Assembly: GCA_002409595.1 (NCBI GenBank)
Contig: DHNQ01000028.1
Coordinates: 1 to 28,488 of the forward strand
Source: Dysgonomonas sp. UBA5412
Lineage (GTDB): Bacteria > Bacteroidota > Bacteroidia > Bacteroidales > Dysgonomonadaceae
Reading direction: 5' to 3'
DNA: 28,488 bases
Shown here piece by piece: positions 7,265 to 15,305 of this stretch (position 1 is the stretch's first letter; each line of letters opens with the position of its first letter). The notes beneath the pieces are model-generated. The model ran no database searches, had not been told where the DNA came from, and saw nothing but the letters and a program-made list of their open reading frames with translations. The position numbers and the translations under genes are program-made.

Positions 7265-9037
7265 ATGAAAATGAATTATCCCAAAATCGGTATACGTCCA
7301 ATCATTGATGGACGAAGAAAAGGCATTCGCGAATCTTTAGAAGAAACAACAATGGCAATGGCCGAAAATGTAGCTAAGTTTTATTCTGAAAATCTAAAAT
7401 ATCCTGACGGAAGCCCTGTGCAATGCGTAATAGCAGATACATGCATTGGCGGAGTAAAAGAAGCCTCAATGTGTGCCGAAAAATTTGCAAATGAAAATGT
7501 AGGTTTGTCATTATCCGTTACACCATGTTGGTGCTATGGATCAGAAACAATGGATATGAATCCTTCCATACCCAAAGCTGTATGGGGCTTTAACGGAACA
7601 GAACGCCCCGGAGCCGTATATCTTGCAGCTGTACTAGCAGCACATAATCAAAAAGGCTTGCCCGCCTTTGGTATCTATGGGCACGATGTACAAGACATAG
7701 GAGATACGACTATGCCTGACGATGTACAAGAAAAATTGCTCCGTTTTGCTCGTGCAGGGATGACCGTAGCTCTAATGCGTGGCAAATCGTACTTAGCAAT
7801 AGGATCAGTATGTATGGGGATAGCCGGATCGATGGTAGACGCCGACTTCTTACAGGAATATCTGGGAATGCGTACAGAATATGTAGACAGTAGTGAGATA
7901 ATTCGTCGAATAGAACAAGAAATATATGACAAAGAAGAATATAACAAAGCAATAGCTTGGGTAAAAAGAAATTGTGTGCCAAACGAATTGCCGGACCACA
8001 ATCCAGAAACTATCCGTCGAACAAGAGAACAAAAAGATGCCGATTGGGAATATGTAACCAAAATGACCATAATCAAACGCGACCTCATGTGCGGCAATCC
8101 GAAGTTAGCTGATATGGGATTTGGAGAGGAAGCTATGGGGCACAATGCTATTGCAGGAGGGTTTCAAGGACAACGGCAATGGACTGATTTCTTACCAAAT
8201 GGAGACTTTTCAGAAACAATATTGAATACATCGTTCGATTGGAATGGTATACGTAGCCCTTATATCTTTGCCACAGAGAATGATCACCTTAATGCTATTT
8301 CTATGTTATTTGGTAACTTATTAACCAATACAGCACAGATATTTGCTGATGTGAGAACTTATTGGTCACCCAACTCTATTGAACGCGTTACCGGGTGGAA
8401 ACCCGAAGGAAGACTCAAAGATGGAGCTATACATTTGATCAATTCTGGAGCTTGCACTCTTGATGCTACCGGAGAACAAGAGGTTAAAGGAAATCCGGTA
8501 ATGAAACCTCATTGGGAAATAACAGAGCAGGAGGTAGATGCTATGTTGAAAGCAACTCAATGGGGACCATCTTCACTCGAATATTTCAGAGGTGGAGGCT
8601 ATTCATCCAAACTTCTTACCAAGGCAGATATGCCTGTTACTATGTGTCGATTGAATTTGGTGAAAGGTTTGGGTCCGGTTTTACAAATAGCCGAAGGATG
8701 GACAGCTACTTTCCCGAAAGAAGTCTTTGAGATTATAGACAAACGCACCGATAAAACTTGGCCAAGTACTTTTTTCGTTCCTCGTACAATGGGAATAGGC
8801 AGATTCAAAGATGTATATTCTGTTATGAATTTCTGGGGAGCTAATCATGGAGCAATCAGCTACGGACATATCGGAGCCGACCTTATATCTTTGGCTGCTC
8901 TCCTAAGAATCCCGGTTTGTATGCATAATGTAGAAGAAGATAAAGTATTTCGACCATCATCATGGTCGGCGTATGGTGCAGATAATGAAGGGTCTGATTA
9001 TAGGGCATGCAATGCTTACGGACCATTATATAAATAA
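7265..9037 (+). CDS. fucI: L-fucose isomerase / D-arabinose isomerase
   Basis: A 590-residue cytoplasmic enzyme, collinear with E. coli FucI (591 residues) from KIGIRPIIDGRRKGIRESLE to RACNAYGPLYK. The manganese and catalytic residues have clear counterparts: Glu338 in ATEND, Asp362 in FADVR and His528 in WGANHG. FucI interconverts L-fucose and L-fuculose, and equally D-arabinose and D-ribulose. Here it sits 24 bases after the GH172 gene and in one operon with a ribulokinase-type kinase, while L-fuculokinase and fuculose-1-phosphate aldolase are missing. The context therefore points to D-arabinose to D-ribulose as the relevant reaction. Two Met codons (7265 and 7271) could start it; the difference is two residues. 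The identification is firm, the substrate choice is inference. Confidence 0.96.
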   Translation: MKMNYPKIGIRPIIDGRRKGIRESLEETTMAMAENVAKFYSENLKYPDGSPVQCVIADTCIGGVKEASMCAEKFANENVGLSLSVTPCWCYGSETMDMNPSIPKAVWGFNGTERPGAVYLAAVLAAHNQKGLPAFGIYGHDVQDIGDTTMPDDVQEKLLRFARAGMTVALMRGKSYLAIGSVCMGIAGSMVDADFLQEYLGMRTEYVDSSEIIRRIEQEIYDKEEYNKAIAWVKRNCVPNELPDHNPETIRRTREQKDADWEYVTKMTIIKRDLMCGNPKLADMGFGEEAMGHNAIAGGFQGQRQWTDFLPNGDFSETILNTSFDWNGIRSPYIFATENDHLNAISMLFGNLLTNTAQIFADVRTYWSPNSIERVTGWKPEGRLKDGAIHLINSGACTLDATGEQEVKGNPVMKPHWEITEQEVDAMLKATQWGPSSLEYFRGGGYSSKLLTKADMPVTMCRLNLVKGLGPVLQIAEGWTATFPKEVFEIIDKRTDKTWPSTFFVPRTMGIGRFKDVYSVMNFWGANHGAISYGHIGADLISLAALLRIPVCMHNVEEDKVFRPSSWSAYGADNEGSDYRACNAYGPLYK

Positions 9038-9043
9038 AATACT

Positions 9044-9079
9044 ATCGGTGAAATTCTGTAACCTAAGAGTTTCACCGAT
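9044..9079 (+). other. Stem-loop 1 in the fucI-susC junction
   Basis: ATCGGTGAAA pairs perfectly with TTTCACCGAT, and the stem extends inward by four more pairs (one G-U) to an 8-nt loop at 9058-9065. It begins 7 bases after the fucI stop and has no U-run, so an mRNA-stabilising or processing role is more likely than termination. Confidence 0.75.
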
Positions 9080-9080
9080 G

Positions 9081-9106
9081 CTAAACCTAATATAATAGGT
9101 GCTTAG
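9081..9106 (+). other. Stem-loop 2 in the fucI-susC junction
   Basis: CTAA plus ACCTA (9081-9089) can pair with TAGGT plus TTAG (9096-9106) around a 6-nt loop, with a two-base bulge. It is weak alone, but lies directly between two other hairpins. Confidence 0.4.
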
Positions 9107-9109
9107 TAA

Positions 9110-9132
9110 AAGTATCCCTAGATGAGATACTT
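9110..9132 (+). other. Stem-loop 3 in the fucI-susC junction
   Basis: AAGTATC (9110-9116) pairs perfectly with GATACTT (9126-9132) around a 9-nt loop. It ends 28 bases before the susC start and completes a run of three hairpins. Confidence 0.45.
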
Positions 9133-9160
9133 ATATTCAAATCTTAATTAAATAATTACT

Positions 9161-12100
9161 ATGAGAAACATGAATTTAAAGAAAAAAAGAACACTTTTTC
9201 TTTTAGCAGTATGTTGTTTCCTAAATCTTATGTTTGCATTTGCACAAGAGCAAGGAGCAGCAAAAAGACAAGTTACCGGACGGGTAAGTGATGCGAAAGG
9301 AGAATTACTTATCGGTGTTACTGTTTCGGAAGTAGGAACTACCAATGGGGTTCTTACAGATGTGAACGGAACCTATACAATAGCATTAACCTCGTCCAAT
9401 CCTACTCTCAAATTTACTTATCTGGGCTTTAAAGAACAAATCGTAGAAGTGGGTAAAAAAAACGTAGTTGATATCGCGTTGGATGAAAATGTGGAACTGC
9501 TTGACGAAGTTGTAGTTGTCGGCTTCGGATCACAAAAGAAAGCATCCGTTGTCGGAGCTATTTCTTCCATTGAGCCTGATCTGTTACGCTCAGCACCCGT
9601 GCGCTCTGTCAGCAACAATTTGGCAGGAAAACTTGCCGGTGTAATTGCTGTACAACGTAGTGGAAATCCATCTTTCAATGATTCTGATTTTTGGATACGG
9701 GGTATGAGTACTTTCACCGGAAATAATAAACCATTGGTGCTCATAGATGGTATAGAGCGTTCGATGAACGATATGGATCCGAATGAGATCGAATCATTTT
9801 CTGTGCTGAAAGATGCAGCAGCAAGTGCTGTATATGGAGTTAGAGGAGCCAATGGTGTTATTATGATTACAACCAAAAGAGGGAAGATAGGAGCGCCCAA
9901 AGTGAGTGCCCGTATAGAACGCGCCTATACCAAACCTACACGATTGCCCAAATATGTGGGGTCTGTAAAATATCTGGAAGTTATAAATGAAGCCTACAAT
10001 GATATGTATCCTAATAAGCTTCCTTTGTTTGATAATGCGACAATCGAAAATTATAGAAATCAGACCGATCCGGAACTCTATCCGGATATAAATTGGTGGG
10101 ACGTTATTACAAAGGATTTTGCAAGTAGTACGACAGCTAATATAGATGTAAATGGAGGTAGCGACATTCTACGTTATGCTCTTACATTAGGGCTGTATGA
10201 CGAAAATGGTATTATAGAGAGAGATAAAAATCAATCTTGGGATTCGTCTCTGAAAGTAAGACGCTATAATGTACGATCGAATATAGATGTCAATCTGACT
10301 AAGACAACATTATTCAGATTTAATCTAGGAGGGAACTTATTAACAAGAAATTCTCCTCCCGGAGCAGACCAAAGTAATTACGGTATATTCCATCGTGCAT
10401 CTCAGATTCCTCCTTATATACATCCTCCGGTATATTCTACAGGCGAAATACCCAGAGTTTATGCCAGAGAGAATCCTTGGGCTTGGGCTACGCAAAGAGG
10501 CTATGAGACTTATAATAGAACTAATCTGGAAACAATGGCTTCGGTAGAGCAAGACCTGAAATTTATAACGCCCGGTTTAAGTGCAAAAATGACATTCTCT
10601 TTTGACCGATATTCAGGAGCAAGTGTTGTCAGATCCAAAAATCCTGATTATTATTATCCTGCAGCTGGACGAGACTCAGATGGTAATCTTAACTTATCCA
10701 TACTGAGTAATGGACAACAATTTTTAGGTTATTCTACTAATGCCGAATGGGGCGAATTGAGTACTTATTTTGAAACAACAGTAAACTATGAAAAGACTTT
10801 TCAGAATAAGCATGCCGTAAATTCTATGATATTGTATAATCAGAGAGAACTTCAAAGAGGAAGTCAAGGTTGGGATAAGCTTCCATACAGAACACAAGGG
10901 CTAGCCGGAAGATTTTCTTATACTTATGATACTCGATATATAGCCGAATTTAACTTTGGGTATAACGGATCGGAGAATTTTGCGAAAGGTAAACGCTTTG
11001 GATTTTTTCCTTCAGTGTCTTTAGGCTGGATTGTGTCTCAAGAAAAATTTATGGAAGGTCTGACTAATACTATTTCAAATCTGAAAATAAGAGGTTCGTG
11101 GGGGCAAGTAGGGAATAGTATATTAGGTTCAAATATTTGGACAAACAGATTTGCATACTTATCTACAATAGACTCTTACGAATGGTACACTTGGGGGACA
11201 GATAGTAATATATACCGTGACGGAAAGTCGGAAGGCACTATTGGTGCACCCAATTTAACATGGGAGACTTCAACTAAGACAAACTTAGGTTTAGATTTAG
11301 GTTTATTTGGTAATGCTTTAAATTATAGTTTGGATATCTTTTCTGATAAACGGAAAGACATTTTTATGCAAAGAGAAACCCTTCCGGGTTCAGCCGGATT
11401 TATAAAAGCACCTTATGCAAACTTCGGGAAGGTTGAAAATAAAGGTATCGAAATGTCCCTCAATATGAATAAAAAGATTGCAAATGATTGGTTTATATCA
11501 GCACTTGCCAACTTTACGTATGCTCATAATAAGATAACGGAATGTGATGAGTCAGAAGCTCTAAAAGGTACTAACAGAGCTAGAACCGGACATCCGGTAG
11601 GTCAATTATTCGGACTCGTATCTGATGGGTTATTTACAGAAGAAGATTTTGATGCAAATGGAAATTTAAAATCAGAAGTTCCTACACATACATTTTCAGA
11701 TGTTCGCCCCGGTGATATTAAATATAAGGATTTGACCGGTGATGGAACGATAGATGCTATGGATCAGACTGCCATTGGCGGAACTTTCAATCCTGAGATT
11801 GTTTATGGTTTTGGAGCTAATATTTCATATAAGAATATTGATTTTGGATTTTTCTTTCAAGGAGTCGGCAAAACTTATCAGCTGCTGGGTGGCGAAAACT
11901 GGTTGCCATCTGCAGCTCAAGGCGCAACCGGAAATATGTTTACGAATGTAGATGATCGTTGGACCAAAGAAAATCCAAGTCAAGATGTGTTTTGGCCTAG
12001 ACTTTATTACGGATCACACTCAAACAACGAACAAGCATCTACATGGTGGTTGAGAAATATGAGTTTTTTACGTCTAAAATCATTAGAATTAGGATATTCC

Positions 12101-12280
12101 CTACCTAAAGAATGGCTGAAGCATGCGGGTGTTGAGAATCTACGGATTTTTGCAAGAGGATCGAATCTACATACATTCTCATCATTTAAATTATGGGATC
12201 CGGAATTGGATAGTACCAACGGGTTAAGGTATCCAATGAACAGATCATTCTCTTTCGGATTAAGTGTTAACTTTCGCTAG
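9161..12280 (+). CDS. susC: SusC-family TonB-dependent oligosaccharide transporter
   Basis: A 1039-residue outer-membrane protein with signal peptide (cut near FAFAQ), an N-terminal carboxypeptidase-regulatory-like domain (about 35-105: VTGRVSDAKGELLIGVTVSE), a TonB box region DEVVVVGFGSQKK, the plug domain (VLIDGIERSMNDMDPNEIES, AAASAVYGVRGANGVIMITT), and a long beta-barrel ending in SFSFGLSVNFR with a terminal aromatic. Length and domain order are those of SusC/RagA. With the SusD-type protein 24 bases downstream it forms the transport pair that imports oligosaccharides across the outer membrane. A second Met at 9170 is an equally good start. A structured 124-base junction separates it from fucI, so it may be expressed at a level different from the enzymes. 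Confidence 0.96.
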   Translation: MRNMNLKKKRTLFLLAVCCFLNLMFAFAQEQGAAKRQVTGRVSDAKGELLIGVTVSEVGTTNGVLTDVNGTYTIALTSSNPTLKFTYLGFKEQIVEVGKKNVVDIALDENVELLDEVVVVGFGSQKKASVVGAISSIEPDLLRSAPVRSVSNNLAGKLAGVIAVQRSGNPSFNDSDFWIRGMSTFTGNNKPLVLIDGIERSMNDMDPNEIESFSVLKDAAASAVYGVRGANGVIMITTKRGKIGAPKVSARIERAYTKPTRLPKYVGSVKYLEVINEAYNDMYPNKLPLFDNATIENYRNQTDPELYPDINWWDVITKDFASSTTANIDVNGGSDILRYALTLGLYDENGIIERDKNQSWDSSLKVRRYNVRSNIDVNLTKTTLFRFNLGGNLLTRNSPPGADQSNYGIFHRASQIPPYIHPPVYSTGEIPRVYARENPWAWATQRGYETYNRTNLETMASVEQDLKFITPGLSAKMTFSFDRYSGASVVRSKNPDYYYPAAGRDSDGNLNLSILSNGQQFLGYSTNAEWGELSTYFETTVNYEKTFQNKHAVNSMILYNQRELQRGSQGWDKLPYRTQGLAGRFSYTYDTRYIAEFNFGYNGSENFAKGKRFGFFPSVSLGWIVSQEKFMEGLTNTISNLKIRGSWGQVGNSILGSNIWTNRFAYLSTIDSYEWYTWGTDSNIYRDGKSEGTIGAPNLTWETSTKTNLGLDLGLFGNALNYSLDIFSDKRKDIFMQRETLPGSAGFIKAPYANFGKVENKGIEMSLNMNKKIANDWFISALANFTYAHNKITECDESEALKGTNRARTGHPVGQLFGLVSDGLFTEEDFDANGNLKSEVPTHTFSDVRPGDIKYKDLTGDGTIDAMDQTAIGGTFNPEIVYGFGANISYKNIDFGFFFQGVGKTYQLLGGENWLPSAAQGATGNMFTNVDDRWTKENPSQDVFWPRLYYGSHSNNEQASTWWLRNMSFLRLKSLELGYSLPKEWLKHAGVENLRIFARGSNLHTFSSFKLWDPELDSTNGLRYPMNRSFSFGLSVNFR

Positions 12281-12303
12281 GACTGTATTTCTATCACATA
12301 AAT

Positions 12304-14232
12304 ATGAAAAATATGAAAAATTTAAAATATTTGATATTAATAATATCCGGTTTTCTCCTTTTAGGAACAACCGCTTGTACTGATTACTTAGACAAAATGC
12401 CTGATGACCAATTGACCTTAGAGATGGTTTTTGCCGATAAGACTAGGACTGAAGACTGGCTTGCCGGTGTATATTCCGGTATACCCGACCCCATGTGGGG
12501 ATATTATAAAGAGGAGGGGTGGAATATTATGGGTGATGATATAACTATACCGTCTGAATGGCAACCTTTTGGTTGGAAAAACTCCTATGTATTTACTCTT
12601 GGAGACTGGAACCCTCTGTCAGGATGGAGTCCGAATTACTGGAGCGAGTATCCTAAAAGAATACGTAGCGGGCTAATCTTTTTGCAAAATGCTAAACCGA
12701 ATACAGCCCAAGGGATGAGTGAAGAATACATTACCAGAATGAAATATGAAGTTCGTTTTCTTATAGCTTACTATTACTCTTTGATGGTCGAAATATATGG
12801 ACCTATTCCATTCAAGCCCGGAGTTATTGAATCGGTAGATGCATCGGCAGTAGAATTATTAATACCTCAGACTCCATACGATGATATAGTGAATTGGGTA
12901 GATGCCGAATTGATAGAAGTGGCAAAGCATCTTCCTGCTGTATATCCCGAAAATAGCGATTGGGGTAGAGCTACCGCTACAATGTGCCATGCTGTAAGAG
13001 CCCGAATGTTGCTTTTTGCAGCCAGTCCACTATTTAATGGTAATCCGGATTTTAAAGATTGGAAAAATGGAGAAGGTGTTAATCTATTTAAACCGAATGT
13101 CGATATTGCAAAGTGGAAACGTGCTGCGGATGCTCATAAAGAATTGATTGATATGGCTCATGCTAATAGCTATGAATTATATAAAGAATATAATGGCGAC
13201 GGAAGCATAGACCCTTTCATGTCTTATTATAATATGTCGTTGAAGAAATTCTCTGAAGGCAATAAAGAAATTATTTTTGGACGAACTTGGAGTCCTAATA
13301 ATGATTGGTATGAAGGATTGAAAAATTTTCAGGCTCATCATTTGCCCAAAGGGATAAATGGTAATGCCGGAATGGGGGTTACTCAAGAACTTGTTGACGC
13401 ATTTTATATGAAAGATGGTACCAATCCTATTTTAGGTTATAACGCAGACGGAAAACCAATACTAAATCCTAATGCTCCATTATATACAGAAAAAGGATTC
13501 TCAGCAACTGATGATATAAGAAATACTAACTGGTTGGGAGCATATGGTACAGACAAAATAAAAGGGCGGATTACCTTTGCTGGAACTTACAATATGTATT
13601 GCAATCGTGAAGCTCGTTTTTATGTATCAGTAATATTTAATGAGGCTTGGCTCGGAGTAGTTAACAGAAAAGTTAATTTCCTTCAAGGAGGTCCTGATAC
13701 AGCCAATAGTTTTGATGCACCTCAAAATGGTTACAATATAAGAAAGAGGATTAGTCTGGAAGTATATCCTAAAGAAGGAAGGTATAACTATCAACCGGGA
13801 ATTCTTTATCGTTTGGCTGAAGCTTATTTAAGCTATGCCGAAGCCTTGAATGAATATGATCCGGGAAATTCGGATATATTGAAGTATATCAATCTAGTCA
13901 GAGAAAGAGCAGGAATACCGGCTATAACTTCGGATAGTCAAGATAATATACGAGAATTGATCCGCAAAGAAAGAAGAGTCGAATTTAATTGTGAAGGAAT
14001 TCGCTTTAATGATATTCGCCGTTGGAAGATAGGAGAAACAGAGTTGAATCGACCATACTATGGAATGAATTACTTGGGTTCTGTTAAGAGTGACGATACT
14101 GCCGATCCTAATGCCTTCTATAAACGGACATTTTACAGAAATCGCAAGTTCTATAAGAAAATGTATGTATGGCCTGTTCCTCAAAAGCAGATTGAAATAA
14201 ATCCTTCTTTAAAACAAGCTCCGGGATACTAA
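12304..14232 (+). CDS. susD: SusD/RagB-family glycan-binding lipoprotein
   Basis: A 642-residue lipoprotein (signal ending LLLGTTAC, Cys25) with the RagB/SusD opening DYLDKMPDDQLTLEMVFADK, central helices rich in Trp and Tyr, and the family C-terminal blocks YRLAEAYLSYAEALNEY, IRKERRVEFNCEGIRFNDIRRW and VWPVPQKQIEINPSLKQAPGY. It is longer than the usual 500-600 residues. It is the surface lid partner of the SusC protein immediately upstream. The many tryptophans in the first 120 residues (WNIMGDD, WQPFGWKN, WNPLSGWSPNYW) may contribute to sugar stacking, but I cannot place the binding site. A terminator-like hairpin follows the stop. Confidence 0.95.
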   Translation: MKNMKNLKYLILIISGFLLLGTTACTDYLDKMPDDQLTLEMVFADKTRTEDWLAGVYSGIPDPMWGYYKEEGWNIMGDDITIPSEWQPFGWKNSYVFTLGDWNPLSGWSPNYWSEYPKRIRSGLIFLQNAKPNTAQGMSEEYITRMKYEVRFLIAYYYSLMVEIYGPIPFKPGVIESVDASAVELLIPQTPYDDIVNWVDAELIEVAKHLPAVYPENSDWGRATATMCHAVRARMLLFAASPLFNGNPDFKDWKNGEGVNLFKPNVDIAKWKRAADAHKELIDMAHANSYELYKEYNGDGSIDPFMSYYNMSLKKFSEGNKEIIFGRTWSPNNDWYEGLKNFQAHHLPKGINGNAGMGVTQELVDAFYMKDGTNPILGYNADGKPILNPNAPLYTEKGFSATDDIRNTNWLGAYGTDKIKGRITFAGTYNMYCNREARFYVSVIFNEAWLGVVNRKVNFLQGGPDTANSFDAPQNGYNIRKRISLEVYPKEGRYNYQPGILYRLAEAYLSYAEALNEYDPGNSDILKYINLVRERAGIPAITSDSQDNIRELIRKERRVEFNCEGIRFNDIRRWKIGETELNRPYYGMNYLGSVKSDDTADPNAFYKRTFYRNRKFYKKMYVWPVPQKQIEINPSLKQAPGY

Positions 14233-14253
14233 AAATAATTTTACAAAAGAAGT

Positions 14254-14296
14254 ATTGAGCCAAATATCAAGGCTTTGGCTCAATCTCTCTTTTTTT
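14254..14296 (+). terminator. Terminator-like hairpin after susD
   Basis: ATTGAGCCAAA (14254-14264) pairs perfectly with TTTGGCTCAAT (14274-14284), an 11-pair stem with a 9-nt loop, followed by CTCTC and seven Ts (14290-14296). This has the form of an intrinsic terminator and lies inside the apparent operon, so it probably attenuates expression of the genes beyond. Confidence 0.75.
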
Positions 14297-14322
14297 AGAC
14301 AATTAATTAAAAAAATATTGGT

Positions 14323-15237
14323 ATGAAAACAATAAAATATACTCTGCATATCTTGCTGATATTCATTTTTCTCGGTTCATGTAGCAATGACAATGATATG
14401 CCTAAGTTTCCAACTAAATATGCTCGTATTTTGGAAGCTTCGATAACAGTGAAAACAGAGGCGGAAAATAAAATTACGATTCGGGCTCATTTTGATAGTG
14501 AAGAAACTGCTAAAGAAAAATTTATGTGGAGTGTTTCTGATCCGGAATTGGCAACCGTAGTCACAAACGAGGATAATTCAGCTACTATACAAGGTCTTGA
14601 ACCGGGCAGTACAACTCTCAAAATAGAATCGGCAGACGGAAAACTTAAATACTTTTCTACTCTAACAGTTGTCAAGGCATATCCATTCAGAGAACCAATC
14701 TTTATTGATTTTGGAAACATAGAATCAAATACTCCTTTTAATGTTTTTAAAACATCTGATGGTAAGATCGAGAATCTGATAGACAAGAGTAACATACCTT
14801 CAGGCTATTCAATAAAAATTGATGGTAGTTTTGCAACATTAGACCGAAATATATCAAATACATTAGGCTTTCCATCCGAAGTTTCAAATGATATGTTTTT
14901 TAACGATGGCATCAATGTAGAATCCAGTAGCCTTGTATTATCTAACTTGAACAAGAATCTCAAATACACTCTTGTTTTTTATAGTTCTATCAATGACAAT
15001 AATACCGAAAATGAATATATTGTCAAAGGAAGTACAGAAGAGGTGGTTCATCTTATTACTGCTCGCAATGGTTCTAACTATGTAACAGTAAAAGATATGA
15101 TTCCTGATGAGAAAGAAGAAATAAGAATTACGCTTAAAGCCGGTCCGAACAATACCCAATGGGCAAGGTTTTATTGTATAAACGCAATGATTATTTTGCC
15201 AAAAAATTATGAATTGGAATTTCCATTGTCATTTTAG
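14323..15237 (+). CDS. Surface glycan-binding lipoprotein candidate (Ig-like)
   Basis: A 304-residue lipoprotein (MKTIKYTLHILLIFIFLGSC, Cys20) in the position held by SusE/SusF-type surface glycan-binding proteins. Residues about 30-115 form a bacterial Ig-like (Big_2-type) domain, with ATVVTNEDNSATIQGLEPGS and TTLKIESADGK. Residues about 125-300 form a beta-sandwich that opens FIDFGN and contains LKYTLVFYSSINDNNTENEY and RFYCINAMIIL, a pattern I have seen in Bacteroidota lipoproteins and esterase-linked domains. No catalytic motif is visible. It is likely anchored outside the cell, holding the polysaccharide near SusCD. The gene is bracketed by hairpins on both sides (14254-14296 and 15256-15287), so its dosage may be set separately. 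The function is inferred from position and architecture. Confidence 0.7.
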   Translation: MKTIKYTLHILLIFIFLGSCSNDNDMPKFPTKYARILEASITVKTEAENKITIRAHFDSEETAKEKFMWSVSDPELATVVTNEDNSATIQGLEPGSTTLKIESADGKLKYFSTLTVVKAYPFREPIFIDFGNIESNTPFNVFKTSDGKIENLIDKSNIPSGYSIKIDGSFATLDRNISNTLGFPSEVSNDMFFNDGINVESSSLVLSNLNKNLKYTLVFYSSINDNNTENEYIVKGSTEEVVHLITARNGSNYVTVKDMIPDEKEEIRITLKAGPNNTQWARFYCINAMIILPKNYELEFPLSF

Positions 15238-15255
15238 AAAATCAATCACATACAG

Positions 15256-15287
15256 AATGTCCAATAGAGATACAGCTATTGGACATT
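15256..15287 (+). other. Perfect stem-loop between lipoprotein and kinase genes
   Basis: AATGTCCAATAG (15256-15267) pairs perfectly with CTATTGGACATT (15276-15287) around an 8-nt loop. Only a weak T-stretch follows, so it could protect an upstream mRNA end, be a processing site, or terminate partially. Confidence 0.7.
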
Positions 15288-15305
15288 TAATAAATACTGG
15301 AAAAA

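Noticed and set aside
7675..8145. A 156-codon open frame on the minus strand inside fucI
   Set aside because: It is fully antisense to a strongly conserved enzyme, has no recognisable motif, and its Ser/Arg/Pro-rich composition is what the reverse frame of such a gene gives.
7265..9037. Simple L-fucose catabolism locus
   Set aside because: Neither L-fuculokinase, fuculose-phosphate aldolase nor a fucosidase is present, while a ribulokinase-type kinase and a GH172 are. It stays possible only if missing steps lie elsewhere.
9418..9900. A 160-codon open frame on the minus strand inside susC
   Set aside because: It lies opposite the conserved SusC N-terminal and plug region, with a Ser/Thr-rich translation and no domain. 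It is a shadow.
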